Part shown: positions 8,519 to 16,930 of the stretch, one piece after another
Layout: the number at the start of each line of letters is the position of its first letter
Position numbering within the stretch: the stretch's first letter is position 1
Assembly: GCF_024701975.1 (NCBI RefSeq)
Contig: NZ_JANLNM010000009.1
Coordinates: forward strand, 1-64,000
Direction of reading: 5' to 3'
Length of the DNA: 64,000 nucleotides
DNA from: Variovorax sp. ZS18.2.2
GTDB taxonomy: Bacteria; Pseudomonadota; Gammaproteobacteria; Burkholderiales; Burkholderiaceae_C
Made by a program: the position numbers and the translations under genes
The notes under the pieces: generated by a model
Told to the model about the DNA's origin: nothing
The model's database searches: none
The model's input: only the letters and a program-made list of their open reading frames with translations

Positions 8519-9100
8519 ATGGCCAAAGCTCCAAAGAAAATCAAGCCAGCGTCGACCGCCTCCTCGGGCAAGGTGCCCAAGAAGGGCGGCGCGATCGTCG
8601 CGCAGGAGTCCGGCAGCCGCAACGCGCCGATCATCAATATCGGCATCGAGCGCCAGGACCGCGCGGCCATCGCCGAAGGCCTGAGCCGCGTGCTGGCCGA
8701 CACCTACACGCTGTACCTCACGACGCACAACTTCCACTGGAACGTGACCGGTCCGCACTTCAACTCGCTGCACGCGATGTTCATGGGCCAGTACACCGAA
8801 CTGTGGGGCTCGACCGACGTGCTTGCCGAACGCATCCGCGCCCTGGGCCACTACGCGCCGGGCTCGTACGCCGAGTTCAGCAAGATCGCCACCGTGCCCG
8901 ACGTGCCGCAGACACCGCCCAAGGCGATGGAGATGGTGCGCATCCTGGTCAAGGGCCACGAGACCGTCTCGCGCATCGCGCGCGAATTCATCCCCGTGGC
9001 GGAAGAGGCCGGCGACGATCCGACCGCCGACATGCTGACCGCGCGCTGCACGGTGCACGACCAGACCGCCTGGATGCTGCGCTCGCTGTTGGAAGACTGA
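8519..9100 (+). CDS. dps: Dps family DNA-binding ferritin-like protein
   Basis: 193 residues. Dps forms dodecamers that oxidise and store iron using peroxide and bind DNA, protecting the chromosome. Residues 1-40 are a Lys/Pro/Ala-rich tail, the usual DNA-contacting extension. The ferritin-like four-helix domain follows, with the ferroxidase-side motif TTHNFHWNVTGPHF near residues 69-82. The gene is followed by its own terminator (9136-9163), so it is monocistronic. Position behind oxyR suggests peroxide induction. Confidence 0.93.
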   Translation: MAKAPKKIKPASTASSGKVPKKGGAIVAQESGSRNAPIINIGIERQDRAAIAEGLSRVLADTYTLYLTTHNFHWNVTGPHFNSLHAMFMGQYTELWGSTDVLAERIRALGHYAPGSYAEFSKIATVPDVPQTPPKAMEMVRILVKGHETVSRIAREFIPVAEEAGDDPTADMLTARCTVHDQTAWMLRSLLED

Positions 9101-9135
9101 GTTCGCCGGCATCCCGGAATCCGGGAGGCGAAACC

Positions 9136-9163
9136 AAGAGCGGCACAATGGCCGCTCTTTTTT
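9136..9163 (+). terminator. Rho-independent terminator of dps
   Basis: AGAGCGGC (9137-9144) pairs perfectly with GCCGCTCT (9151-9158) across a 6-base loop and runs into a T-tract (9158-9163). The loop contains an ATG (9148) in frame with ubiA, so that ATG is unlikely to be a start. Confidence 0.85.
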
Positions 9164-9180
9164 CGTCCGTCTCTTTCTGC

Positions 9181-10041
9181 ATGCTCGCACGCCGTCTCGC
9201 GCTCTACCTCGACCTGATCCGCTGGAACCGCCCTGCCGGCTGGCTGTTGCTGCTCTGGCCCACGCTGGGCGCGCTCTGGTTCGCGGCCGATGGCTGGCCG
9301 GGCTGGCAGCTGGTCGTGGTGTTCACGCTCGGCACCTTCCTCATGCGCAGCGCGGGCTGCTGCGTCAACGACGTGGCCGATCGCGACTTCGACCGCCATG
9401 TGAAGCGCACCGCCCAGCGGCCCGTGACGAGCGGCGCCATATCGGTCAAGGAGGCACTTGCGCTCGGTGCGGTGCTGGCGCTCGCGGCCTTCGGGCTGGT
9501 GCTCACCACCAACCGTGTGACGGTGCTCTGGTCGTTCGCGGCGCTGGCCATCACGCTGATCTATCCGTTCGCCAAGCGCTTCGTGTCGATTCCGCAGGCG
9601 GTGCTGGGCATTGCCTTCAGCTTCGGCATCCCGATGGCCTTTGCGGCGGTGCAGTCCACCGTGCCCATGTTCGCCGCCTGGCTGCTGGCCGGCAACCTGT
9701 TCTGGGTGCTGGCCTACGACACCGAGTACGCGATGGTCGACCGCGACGACGACCTGAAGATCGGCATGAAGACCTCGGCCATCACCTTCGGCCGCTTCGA
9801 CGTGGCGGCAGTGATGCTGAGCTACGCGATCTTCCTGGCGATCTGGGCATGGGCCGGTGCCAGCCGCTCGCTGGGCCTGCTGTTCTTCGCGGGGATCGCC
9901 ATCGCCGCGGGACAGGCGCTTTGGCACTGGCGGCTGATTCGCGACCGGACCCGCGATGGCTGCTTCAAGGCCTTTCGGCTGAACCACTGGCTAGGCTTCA
10001 CGGTGTTCGTTGGCGTGGTGGCCGGCTACGTCATCCGGTAA
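9181..10041 (+). CDS. ubiA: 4-hydroxybenzoate polyprenyltransferase
   Basis: UbiA attaches the polyprenyl tail to 4-hydroxybenzoate in ubiquinone synthesis, in the inner membrane. The protein is 286 residues with multiple hydrophobic helices. It has both Asp-rich prenyl-diphosphate/Mg motifs: NDVADRDFDRHVKRT (about residues 62-76) and DTEYAMVDRDDD (about 180-191). I start at ATG 9181 (MLARRLALYLDLIRWNRPAG), the usual family N-terminus, because the in-frame ATG at 9148 lies in the loop of the dps terminator. A MaoC-like gene follows 15 bp downstream. Confidence 0.93.
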   Translation: MLARRLALYLDLIRWNRPAGWLLLLWPTLGALWFAADGWPGWQLVVVFTLGTFLMRSAGCCVNDVADRDFDRHVKRTAQRPVTSGAISVKEALALGAVLALAAFGLVLTTNRVTVLWSFAALAITLIYPFAKRFVSIPQAVLGIAFSFGIPMAFAAVQSTVPMFAAWLLAGNLFWVLAYDTEYAMVDRDDDLKIGMKTSAITFGRFDVAAVMLSYAIFLAIWAWAGASRSLGLLFFAGIAIAAGQALWHWRLIRDRTRDGCFKAFRLNHWLGFTVFVGVVAGYVIR

Positions 10042-10056
10042 AGAAAGAGGACGCAC

Positions 10057-10524
10057 ATGCTTGACCGCCTGACGCAGAAGATCGGCCAGGAAGGCTTGTC
10101 CGAGTGGCACGTCATCACGCAGCAGATGGTCGACCAGTACGCGGTGCTCTCGGGCGATGGCGAAGGCGAGTGGATCCACCTCGATCCCGAGCGCGCGGCC
10201 CGCGAGGCGAACTATGGCGGAACGATCGTGCCGGGCTTCTTCCAGGTCGCGCACCTGATCCGGCTGACCGGCGAGGCGATGCGCACGCTGCTGCCCTTCG
10301 ATTCGAACCACGCGCTGAACTACGGCTTCGACCGCCTGCGCTTCGTCAGGCCGATGCCGGTGGGCGCGCGCTTTCGGGCGCGAGTGCGCATTCTCGGCGC
10401 GACGCCCAAGGGGGAAGATGGCTTTCTGCTGAAGGAAGAGGTGCTGCTCGAACTCGAGGACGGCACCGTCACGCTGGCGGCCGAGTGGCTGTTCTTTCTC
10501 GGGCCGCGCGCGCTGGCGGCCTGA
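10057..10524 (+). CDS. MaoC-like (R)-specific enoyl-CoA hydratase family protein
   Basis: 155 residues with the hot-dog fold expected of MaoC/R-hydratases. The catalytic Asp/His region is recognisable (SGDGEGEWIHLD, about residues 32-43), followed by a YGGTIVPGF loop. Known members hydrate trans-2-enoyl-CoA to (R)-3-hydroxyacyl-CoA or act as dehydratases; the substrate here is unknown. A clear RBS (AAAGAGG) precedes ATG 10057. It follows ubiA by 15 bp and is probably co-transcribed. It converges on proC with a 6-bp gap. Confidence 0.8.
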   Translation: MLDRLTQKIGQEGLSEWHVITQQMVDQYAVLSGDGEGEWIHLDPERAAREANYGGTIVPGFFQVAHLIRLTGEAMRTLLPFDSNHALNYGFDRLRFVRPMPVGARFRARVRILGATPKGEDGFLLKEEVLLELEDGTVTLAAEWLFFLGPRALAA

Positions 10525-10530
10525 TCTGGC

Positions 10531-11388
10531 TCAGCCGCGCCCGAATTCCTCGCCCAGTTCGGCCGCCCGCTTCTGCGCGGCGCGAATGGCGGTCTTGAAC
10601 TGTGCTTTCACGTCCGCGCCTTCCAGCGAGGTGATCGCCGCGTAGGTCGTGCCGCCCTTGGAGGTCACGCGCTCGCGCAGCACCGAAGGCGGTTCGGTCG
10701 CGCTGTGCGCCAGCGCCGAGGCGCCGGTGAAGGTGCCGATGGCCAGCCGTTGGGCCTGGTCGGGCGTGAGGCCCATCTCGATGCCGGCCTCGGTCATCGC
10801 CTCGATGAAATAGAACACGTAGGCCGGGCCCGAGCCGGACATGGCGGTGACCGCATCGAGCGCAGGTTCGGCATCGACCCAGAGCAGCTCGCCCGTGGGC
10901 GTCAGCAGCTGGCCGACGAGTGCGCGATCGGCGCCGGTGACCTCCGGCCGCGCGAACAGGCCGGTCATGCCCTGGCCGACCAGCGCGGGCGTGTTCGGCA
11001 TGGCGCGCACCACGCGCTCGGTGCCCAGCCAGCGGGCGATGCTGTCCGACGGAATGCCCGCGGCCACGCTCAGGTGCAGCGCGTCCTCGGCGAAGGCGCG
11101 CACCGGCTTTGCGGCCTCCGCAAAAGCCTGAGGCTTGACGGCCCACACCACGACGCCACAGCGTGAAAGCGCTTCGCTCGCCTCGGCCTGCGCCGTGATG
11201 CCGAAGGACTGCGCGAGCTTCGTACGCGCCGCCTCGAAGGGCTCGACCACCTCGAATGCGTCGGCCCGGGTGCCTTGCTGGATCAGTCCGCCGATGATGG
11301 CGCTGGCCATGTTGCCGCCGCCGATGAAGGCGATGGGCGGCAGCGGCGCGGGGGCGGTGCGGGGCAGGAAAGTCACGGCGATAGTCAT
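10531..11388 (-). CDS. proC: Pyrroline-5-carboxylate reductase
   Basis: ProC makes the last step of proline synthesis, NAD(P)H-dependent reduction of 1-pyrroline-5-carboxylate. The protein is 285 residues. It has the Rossmann motif IAFIGGGNMASAIIGGL near the N-terminus, the conserved MPNTPALVGQG, and the C-terminal family signature with GGTT (about residues 250-260). Its ATG overlaps the stop of the upstream lipoprotein gene by 4 bp (ATGA), so the two are translationally coupled. Confidence 0.96.
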   Translation of the reverse strand: MTIAVTFLPRTAPAPLPPIAFIGGGNMASAIIGGLIQQGTRADAFEVVEPFEAARTKLAQSFGITAQAEASEALSRCGVVVWAVKPQAFAEAAKPVRAFAEDALHLSVAAGIPSDSIARWLGTERVVRAMPNTPALVGQGMTGLFARPEVTGADRALVGQLLTPTGELLWVDAEPALDAVTAMSGSGPAYVFYFIEAMTEAGIEMGLTPDQAQRLAIGTFTGASALAHSATEPPSVLRERVTSKGGTTYAAITSLEGADVKAQFKTAIRAAQKRAAELGEEFGRG

Positions 11389-12554
11389 GGTCGGTCGATG
11401 TATTCGAAGGCGGCGAACTGGGTCACTTGCAGCGGATTGAAATTGTCGTCGCTCACGACCACCAGCAGGCGGTTACCGTTGGCCAGCGGCGGCCCCCAGC
11501 ACATGCCCTCGGTGTTGTCGAGGCGGGAGAGGCCGAGCGCGGCGAAGTCGGCCACCAGGGTCTTGGCGACGGGCTGGTGGTTGCCCGGCGCGAGCGCGTC
11601 GATGGCGAGCACGTCGCCGGCGGCGCGGGTGTCGATTTCGTAGAGGCGGAGCGAATTGCCGGTGCCGGTGGCATAGGCGCGTTCGAGCACCAGCATGCGG
11701 TGCGCATCGAGCATCAGCACCTCGCTCACGCCGTTGTCGGCATAGCTGCCGGGGACGAGGGGGCGCAGGGGGATGGCGTCGGAGGCGTAGGCGATCTGGC
11801 GCGTCGCCTGGCCGGTCTCCAGGTCGACCTGGGTGAAGCGGCAGGGCCCGCCGGGCGCGCGGGTGGTGGGGATGGGGCCGTCCTGGATCAGGGCGTTTTC
11901 CATCGACAGCCAGGCGAAACGGCCGTCAGGCGTGAGGGCGATGCCCTCGAAAGTCAGGTTGTCGCGCGGACCGCGGCGCTGGACCGGATCGGGCGTGAAC
12001 ATCGCGGGCAGGGCGAATTCGCGCAAAAAACGGCCGTCGCGCGCCGATTCATACAGTGCGGGGCCGAAACCGCGGGCGATGTCGCCTTCGCTGGTCCAGA
12101 GCAAGGTGCCGGTGGACGGGCGCAGGCGGATGGCTTCTGGGTCGGGAACCGGGAGCCTGGTGACTGCGTGGCGCCGGTCGGGCCAGGGGCCGCCGCCGGG
12201 GCGTTGCAATTGAACAACGCCCGTTGGCTCTGGCTGGGCCGCCTGCGGCTGGGGCCAGCGAGCCGTGTAATAGCGGACGGGGGCCAAGTCTGACCGGTCG
12301 TCGCTGATAAGCAGGTACTCACCTCGTGCAGTGTCGTAGTCGATGCCGGAAAGGCCGCCCGCCGTGGTGTCTTCTATATGGAGCCTGTGAGCCCAGCGTG
12401 CCTCGGCAATGCGCCGCAGACGCCCGGTGCCTGGAATCGGCGTTGCGCTCCCGCAACCGGCGACGCTCAGCGCCAGCGCGGCAGCCGCACCTCCCAGGAG
12501 GCTGCGGCGAGTGGGAAATGGGGGCAAAAGATGGGTTTTGGCAGTGGCGCGCAC
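11385..12554 (-). CDS. Esterase-like-activity-of-phytase family lipoprotein
   Basis: 389 residues from GTG 12554. The N-terminus has a twin-Arg-like export signal (TRRSLLGGAAAALALSVAGC) whose lipobox Cys predicts a lipidated periplasmic or surface protein. The rest has the look of the 'esterase-like activity of phytase' beta-propeller family (GLSGIDYD, EAIRLRPSTGTLLWTSEGD, NLTFEGIALTPDG, DNTEGMCWGP). The substrate is unproven. An in-frame ATG at 12644 gives a longer N-terminus, but that would run through the rplN promoter region, so GTG is preferred. The gene is divergent from the ribosomal operon. Confidence 0.75.
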   Translation of the reverse strand: MRATAKTHLLPPFPTRRSLLGGAAAALALSVAGCGSATPIPGTGRLRRIAEARWAHRLHIEDTTAGGLSGIDYDTARGEYLLISDDRSDLAPVRYYTARWPQPQAAQPEPTGVVQLQRPGGGPWPDRRHAVTRLPVPDPEAIRLRPSTGTLLWTSEGDIARGFGPALYESARDGRFLREFALPAMFTPDPVQRRGPRDNLTFEGIALTPDGRFAWLSMENALIQDGPIPTTRAPGGPCRFTQVDLETGQATRQIAYASDAIPLRPLVPGSYADNGVSEVLMLDAHRMLVLERAYATGTGNSLRLYEIDTRAAGDVLAIDALAPGNHQPVAKTLVADFAALGLSRLDNTEGMCWGPPLANGNRLLVVVSDDNFNPLQVTQFAAFEYIDRP

Positions 12555-12597
12555 GCCCCGGAGTCTAGTGCCAGCACGTGATGGTGTAATGAGCCGG

Positions 12598-12626
12598 TTG
12601 ACATCGGCAGAAGTGCCTGCAATAAT
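12598..12626 (+). promoter_or_regulatory. Sigma-70 promoter for the rplN ribosomal operon
   Basis: TTGACA (12598-12603) and AATAAT (12621-12626) are separated by exactly 17 bp, a near-consensus housekeeping promoter. It lies 144 bp upstream of rplN in the divergent gap and gives the truncated spc block its own strong promoter. Confidence 0.85.
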
Positions 12627-12632
12627 CGCGGG

Positions 12633-12769
12633 CTTCGCTTCCAAAAGGCGAAGCTTTCAGCCCAAAGCGGAAGTGCCTCGAGTGGTTCGAGGTGCCAACG
12701 ACGGGCCCAAGACTGACCGCGGTGTCTCCCTCCTGGAGGCTCATCGGTACAAGTTGGGAATATCAAGAA
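12633..12769 (+). other. Structured 5' leader of rplN operon
   Basis: The predicted transcript begins near 12633, giving a leader of about 137 nt. It can form GCTTCGC/GCGAAGC (stem about 12633-12655) and a second stem from CCTCGA/TTCGAGG (about 12677-12692). Such leaders can bind a ribosomal protein for feedback control; no specific ligand can be assigned. Confidence 0.4.
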
Positions 12770-13138
12770 ATGATCCAAACTGAATCCCGGCTCGAAGTGG
12801 CCGACAACACGGGCGCGAAATCCGTCCTGTGTATCAAGGTGCTCGGTGGCTCCAAGCGGCGTTATGCCAGCGTGGGCGACGTCATCAAGGTCAGCATCAA
12901 GGAAGCCGCTCCACGTGGTCGCGTCAAGAAGGGCGAGATCTACAGTGCAGTGGTGGTCCGCACCGCCAAGGGCATCCGTCGCGCCGACGGTTCGCTCGTC
13001 AAGTTCGACGGCAACGCAGCAGTGTTGCTCAACGCCAAGCTGGAGCCTATCGGCACCCGCATCTTCGGACCGGTGACGCGCGAGCTGCGCACCGAGAAGT
13101 TCATGAAGATCGTGTCGCTGGCACCCGAAGTTCTGTAA
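12770..13138 (+). CDS. rplN: 50S ribosomal protein L14
   Basis: 122 residues, full length, starting MIQTESRLEVADNTGAKS and ending in the family C-terminus (IVSLAPEVL). I start at ATG 12770 rather than at upstream in-frame codons because it matches the invariant L14 N-terminus. It is the first gene of the block; rpsQ and the rest of the S10 operon are not upstream, where an unrelated divergent gene lies instead. Confidence 0.98.
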   Translation: MIQTESRLEVADNTGAKSVLCIKVLGGSKRRYASVGDVIKVSIKEAAPRGRVKKGEIYSAVVVRTAKGIRRADGSLVKFDGNAAVLLNAKLEPIGTRIFGPVTRELRTEKFMKIVSLAPEVL

Positions 13139-13151
13139 GGACAACAACGCC

Positions 13152-13484
13152 ATGAACAAGATTCGCAAAGGCGACCAGGTCATCGTGTTGGCCGGTCGTG
13201 ACAAGGGCAAGCGCGGTACCGTGTCGCTCCGCAAGGACGACTCGCATATCGTCATCGAAGGCCTGAACCTCGTGAAGAAGCACACCAAGCCGAACCCGCT
13301 CAAGGGTACGACCGGTGGCATCGTCGAGAAGTCCATGCCCATTCACCAATCCAATGTGGCGATCTTCAATGCCGCGACCGGCAAGGCCGATCGCGTGGGC
13401 ATCAAGATCTCCCAGGGTGCTGACGGCAAGCGCGTGGCTGTTCGCGTCTTCAAGTCCAGCGGCGACGAAATCAAGTTCGCCTAA
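13152..13484 (+). CDS. rplX: 50S ribosomal protein L24
   Basis: 110 residues with the KOW motif near the N-terminus (IRKGDQVIVLAGRDKGKRG). L24 is an early assembly-initiating protein of the large subunit. It sits 13 bp after rplN and 11 bp before rplE. Confidence 0.98.
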   Translation: MNKIRKGDQVIVLAGRDKGKRGTVSLRKDDSHIVIEGLNLVKKHTKPNPLKGTTGGIVEKSMPIHQSNVAIFNAATGKADRVGIKISQGADGKRVAVRVFKSSGDEIKFA

Positions 13485-13495
13485 GAGGTACTCAC

Positions 13496-14035
13496 ATGGC
13501 ACGTCTCCAACAACACTATCGCGAAAAGATCGCGAAAGACCTGACGGAAAAGTTCGGCTACAAGTCGCCGATGCAGGTCCCCCGCCTCACCAAGATCACC
13601 CTGAACATGGGTGTGGGTGAAGCAGTCGCCGACAAGAAGGTTCTCGACAACGCTGTCGCCGACCTGACCAAGATCGCCGGCCAGAAGCCCGTGGTCACCA
13701 AGTCGAAGAAGGCTATCGCCGGTTTCAAGATCCGCGAAATGCAACCCATCGGCTGCATGGTCACGCTGCGTGGCGTGCAGATGTATGAGTTCCTGGACCG
13801 TTTCGTGACCATCGCGCTGCCGCGTGTTCGCGACTTCCGCGGCATCTCCGGCCGTGCGTTCGACGGCCGTGGCAACTACAACATCGGCGTCAAGGAACAG
13901 ATCATTTTCCCTGAGATCGAGTACGACAAGGTCGATGCCCTGCGCGGTCTCAATATCAGCATCACGACGACGGCCAAGACCGACGAAGAAGCCAAGGCGC
14001 TTCTCGCTGGTTTCCGTTTCCCGTTCAAGAACTGA
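13496..14035 (+). CDS. rplE: 50S ribosomal protein L5
   Basis: 179 residues, full length. It binds 5S rRNA and forms part of the central protuberance. Conserved stretches include LTKITLNMGVGEA and FDGRGNYNIGVKEQIIFPEI. In E. coli, S8 represses this operon at rplE; I did not verify an equivalent site here. Confidence 0.98.
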   Translation: MARLQQHYREKIAKDLTEKFGYKSPMQVPRLTKITLNMGVGEAVADKKVLDNAVADLTKIAGQKPVVTKSKKAIAGFKIREMQPIGCMVTLRGVQMYEFLDRFVTIALPRVRDFRGISGRAFDGRGNYNIGVKEQIIFPEIEYDKVDALRGLNISITTTAKTDEEAKALLAGFRFPFKN

Positions 14036-14042
14036 GGCGAGC

Positions 14043-14348
14043 ATGGCTAAACAATCTTTGATCCAGCGCGAACTCAAGCGCGACAAGCTGGTTGCCAAGT
14101 TCGCTGCGAAGCATGCGGAACTGAAGGCAGCTTCCAATGACATGAAGAAGAGCGACGAAGAGCGCGCAGCTGCCCGCCTGGGCCTGCAAAAGCTTCCGCG
14201 CAACGCGAACCCGACCCGCCAACGCAATCGTTGCGCGATCACCGGTCGTCCGCGTGGCACCTTCCGTCAATTCGGTCTGGCCCGCGCCAAGATCCGTGAA
14301 CTGGCTTTCGCTGGCGACATCCCCGGTGTCACCAAGGCCAGCTGGTAA
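14043..14348 (+). CDS. rpsN: 30S ribosomal protein S14
   Basis: 101 residues, the long zinc-free type of S14: the region that carries CxxC pairs in zinc forms reads RNRCAITGRPRG, with a single Cys. ATG 14043 is 7 bp after the rplE stop; the frame is open upstream, but those residues overlap rplE. Confidence 0.98.
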   Translation: MAKQSLIQRELKRDKLVAKFAAKHAELKAASNDMKKSDEERAAARLGLQKLPRNANPTRQRNRCAITGRPRGTFRQFGLARAKIRELAFAGDIPGVTKASW

Positions 14349-14368
14349 GCCAGGCAGGAGCAAACAAC

Positions 14369-14764
14369 ATGAGCATGAGTGATCCCATTGCCGACCTGCT
14401 GACGCGTATCCGTAACGCGCAGATGGTGGCGAAGCCCACCGTGTCGGTCCCTTCTTCCAAGGTGAAGATCGCGATCGCACAAGTCCTGAAGGACGAGGGC
14501 TACATCGACGGCTTCCAGGTCAAGACCGAAGCCGGCAAGAGCGAACTTGAAATCGTCCTGAAGTACTACGCTGGCCGTCCGGTCATCGAGCGCATCGAGC
14601 GCGTGAGCCGTCCTGGCCTGCGTGTCTACAAGGCCAGTGCTTCCATTCCGCAAGTCCAGAACGGTCTCGGCGTTGCGATCGTCACGACCCCCCAGGGTGT
14701 GATGACCGACCGCAAGGCGCGCGCCACCGGTGTCGGCGGCGAAGTTCTGTGCTACGTCGCCTAA
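14369..14764 (+). CDS. rpsH: 30S ribosomal protein S8
   Basis: 131 residues, full length (MSMSDPIADLLTRIRNAQ at the start, GVGGEVLCYVA at the end). S8 is a primary 16S rRNA binder and the feedback repressor of the spc operon in E. coli. Confidence 0.98.
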   Translation: MSMSDPIADLLTRIRNAQMVAKPTVSVPSSKVKIAIAQVLKDEGYIDGFQVKTEAGKSELEIVLKYYAGRPVIERIERVSRPGLRVYKASASIPQVQNGLGVAIVTTPQGVMTDRKARATGVGGEVLCYVA

Positions 14765-14788
14765 CCGAGACATCGAGGAGTCACTGAA

Positions 14789-15322
14789 ATGTCCCGAGTA
14801 GGAAAAATGCCGATCACCATCCCCGCAGGCGTGGATGTGTCGATCAAGGAAGACCAGATCAGCGTCAAGGGCACGGGCGGCACGCTCAACCTTGCACGCA
14901 ACCCCCTGGTCAAGGTCGTCAGCAATGACGGCAAGCTGAACTTCGAACCCGCCAACGAATCGCGTGAAGCGAATGCGATGAGCGGCACGATCCGTCAGCT
15001 GGTGAACAACATGGTGGTTGGCGTGACCAAGGGCTTCGAGAAGAAGCTCAACCTGGTCGGCGTCGGCTACAAGGCCGCAGCGTCCAACAACAAGTTGAAC
15101 CTGCAAGTCGGTTATTCGCACCCGGTCAACATCGACATGCCGCAAGGCATCACGGTGGCCACCGCGACCCCGACCGAAATCGTGATCAAGGGTGCTGACC
15201 GTCAGCGCGTTGGTCAAATCGCCGCTGAGATCCGCGCTGTTCGTCCGCCTGAGCCTTACAAGGGCAAGGGCATCCGTTATTCGGACGAGAAGATCGTGAT
15301 CAAAGAGACCAAGAAGAAGTAA
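14789..15322 (+). CDS. rplF: 50S ribosomal protein L6
   Basis: 177 residues with the duplicated L6 fold and the conserved C-terminal PEPYKGKGIRY. It lies near the factor-binding site of the large subunit. A GAGGAG-type RBS precedes ATG 14789. Confidence 0.98.
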   Translation: MSRVGKMPITIPAGVDVSIKEDQISVKGTGGTLNLARNPLVKVVSNDGKLNFEPANESREANAMSGTIRQLVNNMVVGVTKGFEKKLNLVGVGYKAAASNNKLNLQVGYSHPVNIDMPQGITVATATPTEIVIKGADRQRVGQIAAEIRAVRPPEPYKGKGIRYSDEKIVIKETKKK

Positions 15323-15333
15323 GGGGCAGCAAA

Positions 15334-15702
15334 ATGATGTTGACCAAAAAAGCACAGCGTCTTCGCCGCTCGCGCCAGACCCGCATCCGTATCGCGACGC
15401 AGGGCGTGGCCCGTCTGACGGTGAACCGCACCAACCTGCACATCTATGCCACCGTCATCTCCGACGACGGCACCAAGGTGATCGCAACCGCATCGACGGC
15501 AGAAGCCGAAATGCGTACCTCGCTCGGCGGTTCGGGCAAGGGCGGCAATGCCGCTGCTGCCACCGCCGTCGGCAAGCGCATCGCTGAAAAGGCGAAGGCT
15601 GCCGGCGTCGAGAAGGTCGCCTTCGACCGCGCAGGTTTTGCGTACCACGGCCGCGTCAAGGCGCTGGCCGAGGCGGCTCGCGAAGCCGGTCTGCAGTTCT
15701 AA
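15334..15702 (+). CDS. rplR: 50S ribosomal protein L18
   Basis: 122 residues; a 5S rRNA-binding protein with a basic N-terminus and the C-terminal FDRAGFAYHGRVKALAEAAREAGL. Two ATGs (15334 and 15337) are in frame; the AGGGG upstream suits either. Confidence 0.97.
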   Translation: MMLTKKAQRLRRSRQTRIRIATQGVARLTVNRTNLHIYATVISDDGTKVIATASTAEAEMRTSLGGSGKGGNAAAATAVGKRIAEKAKAAGVEKVAFDRAGFAYHGRVKALAEAAREAGLQF

Positions 15703-15720
15703 CCGGACACGAGATTCAAA

Positions 15721-16239
15721 ATGGCAAAGATTCAAGCAAGAACGCAGAACGAAGGCCCTGAAGACGGTTTGCGCGAGAAGATGATCGCGATCAACCGCGT
15801 CACCAAGGTGGTGAAGGGTGGTCGTATCCTCGGTTTCGCAGCACTCACCGTGGTGGGCGACGGCGAAGGTCGCGTCGGCATGGGCAAGGGCAAGTCGAAA
15901 GAAGTGCCTGCTGCAGTGCAGAAGGCAATGGAAGAAGCCCGTCGCAACCTGGCCAAGATCTCGATCAAGAACGGCACGCTGCATCACCGCGTGACGGGTC
16001 ACCATGGCGCCGCTTCGGTTGTCATGATCCCCGCCCCGAAGGGGACCGGCATCATCGCCGGCGGCCCGATGCGCGCCGTGTTCGAAGTCATGGGCATCAC
16101 CGACATCGTGGCCAAGAGCCATGGTTCGTCGAATCCCTACAACATGGTTCGCGCCACGCTCGATGGGTTGAAGAACTCGACGACCGCGTCCGCAGTGGCT
16201 GCCAAGCGTGGCCTGACCGTCGAAGAAATCTTCGCCTAA
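15721..16239 (+). CDS. rpsE: 30S ribosomal protein S5
   Basis: 172 residues, full length, with the N-terminal double-stranded-RNA-binding fold (VGDGEGRVGMGKGKSKEVPAA) and the decoding-site C-terminal domain. S5 contributes to translational fidelity and helicase activity at the mRNA entry channel. Confidence 0.98.
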   Translation: MAKIQARTQNEGPEDGLREKMIAINRVTKVVKGGRILGFAALTVVGDGEGRVGMGKGKSKEVPAAVQKAMEEARRNLAKISIKNGTLHHRVTGHHGAASVVMIPAPKGTGIIAGGPMRAVFEVMGITDIVAKSHGSSNPYNMVRATLDGLKNSTTASAVAAKRGLTVEEIFA

Positions 16240-16274
16240 CCGCAAGCCTTCGCAAGCCTGCAAGAAGCATTCAA

Positions 16275-16460
16275 ATGACGACGCAACAACAAACCCTCAA
16301 GGTGCAATTGGTCAAGAGCCCGATTGGCACCAAGGAATCGCATCGCGCGACCGTGCGTGGCCTCGGCCTGCGCAAGCTCAACAGCGTGAGCGAGCTGCAA
16401 GACACCCCGGCGGTGCGCGGCATGATCAACAAGATCAGTTATCTGGTCAAAGTTCTGTAA
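16275..16460 (+). CDS. rpmD: 50S ribosomal protein L30
   Basis: 61 residues, typical length for bacterial L30, with the family core VKSPIGTKESHRATVRGLGL and the C-terminal GMINKISYLVKV. It is 11 bp upstream of rplO. Confidence 0.97.
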   Translation: MTTQQQTLKVQLVKSPIGTKESHRATVRGLGLRKLNSVSELQDTPAVRGMINKISYLVKVL

Positions 16461-16471
16461 GAGAGACTGAT

Positions 16472-16903
16472 ATGGAACTCAATGGCATCAAGCCGGCAGC
16501 CGGCGCCAAGCACGCCAAGCGCCGCGTCGGCCGTGGTATCGGCTCGGGCATCGGCAAGACCGCAGGTCGCGGTCACAAGGGCCAGAAGTCGCGCGCAGGC
16601 GGTTTCCACAAGGTTGGTTTCGAAGGCGGCCAGATGCCGCTGCAACGTCGCCTGCCCAAGCGTGGTTTCAAGTCGCATCTGCTGAAGTTCAACGCCGAAG
16701 TCACGCTGACTGCCCTCGAGCAGCTCGGCCTGGCCGAAGTGGATGTCCTGGCGCTGAAGCAAGCCGGCCTCGTGGGCCAGCTCGCCAAGGTCGTCAAGAT
16801 CATCAAGACCGGTGAACTCACCAAGGCCGTCAAGCTGACGGGCGTGGGTGCAACGGCTGGCGCCAAGGCTGCGATCGAAGCAGCCGGCGGCAGCATCGCC
16901 TGA
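16472..16903 (+). CDS. rplO: 50S ribosomal protein L15
   Basis: 143 residues with the Gly/Arg/Lys-rich N-terminus (VGRGIGSGIGKTAGRGHKGQ) that threads into 23S rRNA. It sits directly upstream of secY, as in most bacteria. Confidence 0.98.
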   Translation: MELNGIKPAAGAKHAKRRVGRGIGSGIGKTAGRGHKGQKSRAGGFHKVGFEGGQMPLQRRLPKRGFKSHLLKFNAEVTLTALEQLGLAEVDVLALKQAGLVGQLAKVVKIIKTGELTKAVKLTGVGATAGAKAAIEAAGGSIA

Positions 16904-16930
16904 TCACCCTCGGACTGAAAGAAGTTCTTC

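Noticed and set aside
9148..9150. ATG 9148 as the ubiA start
   Set aside because: It lies in the dps terminator loop, and the family N-terminus begins at 9181.
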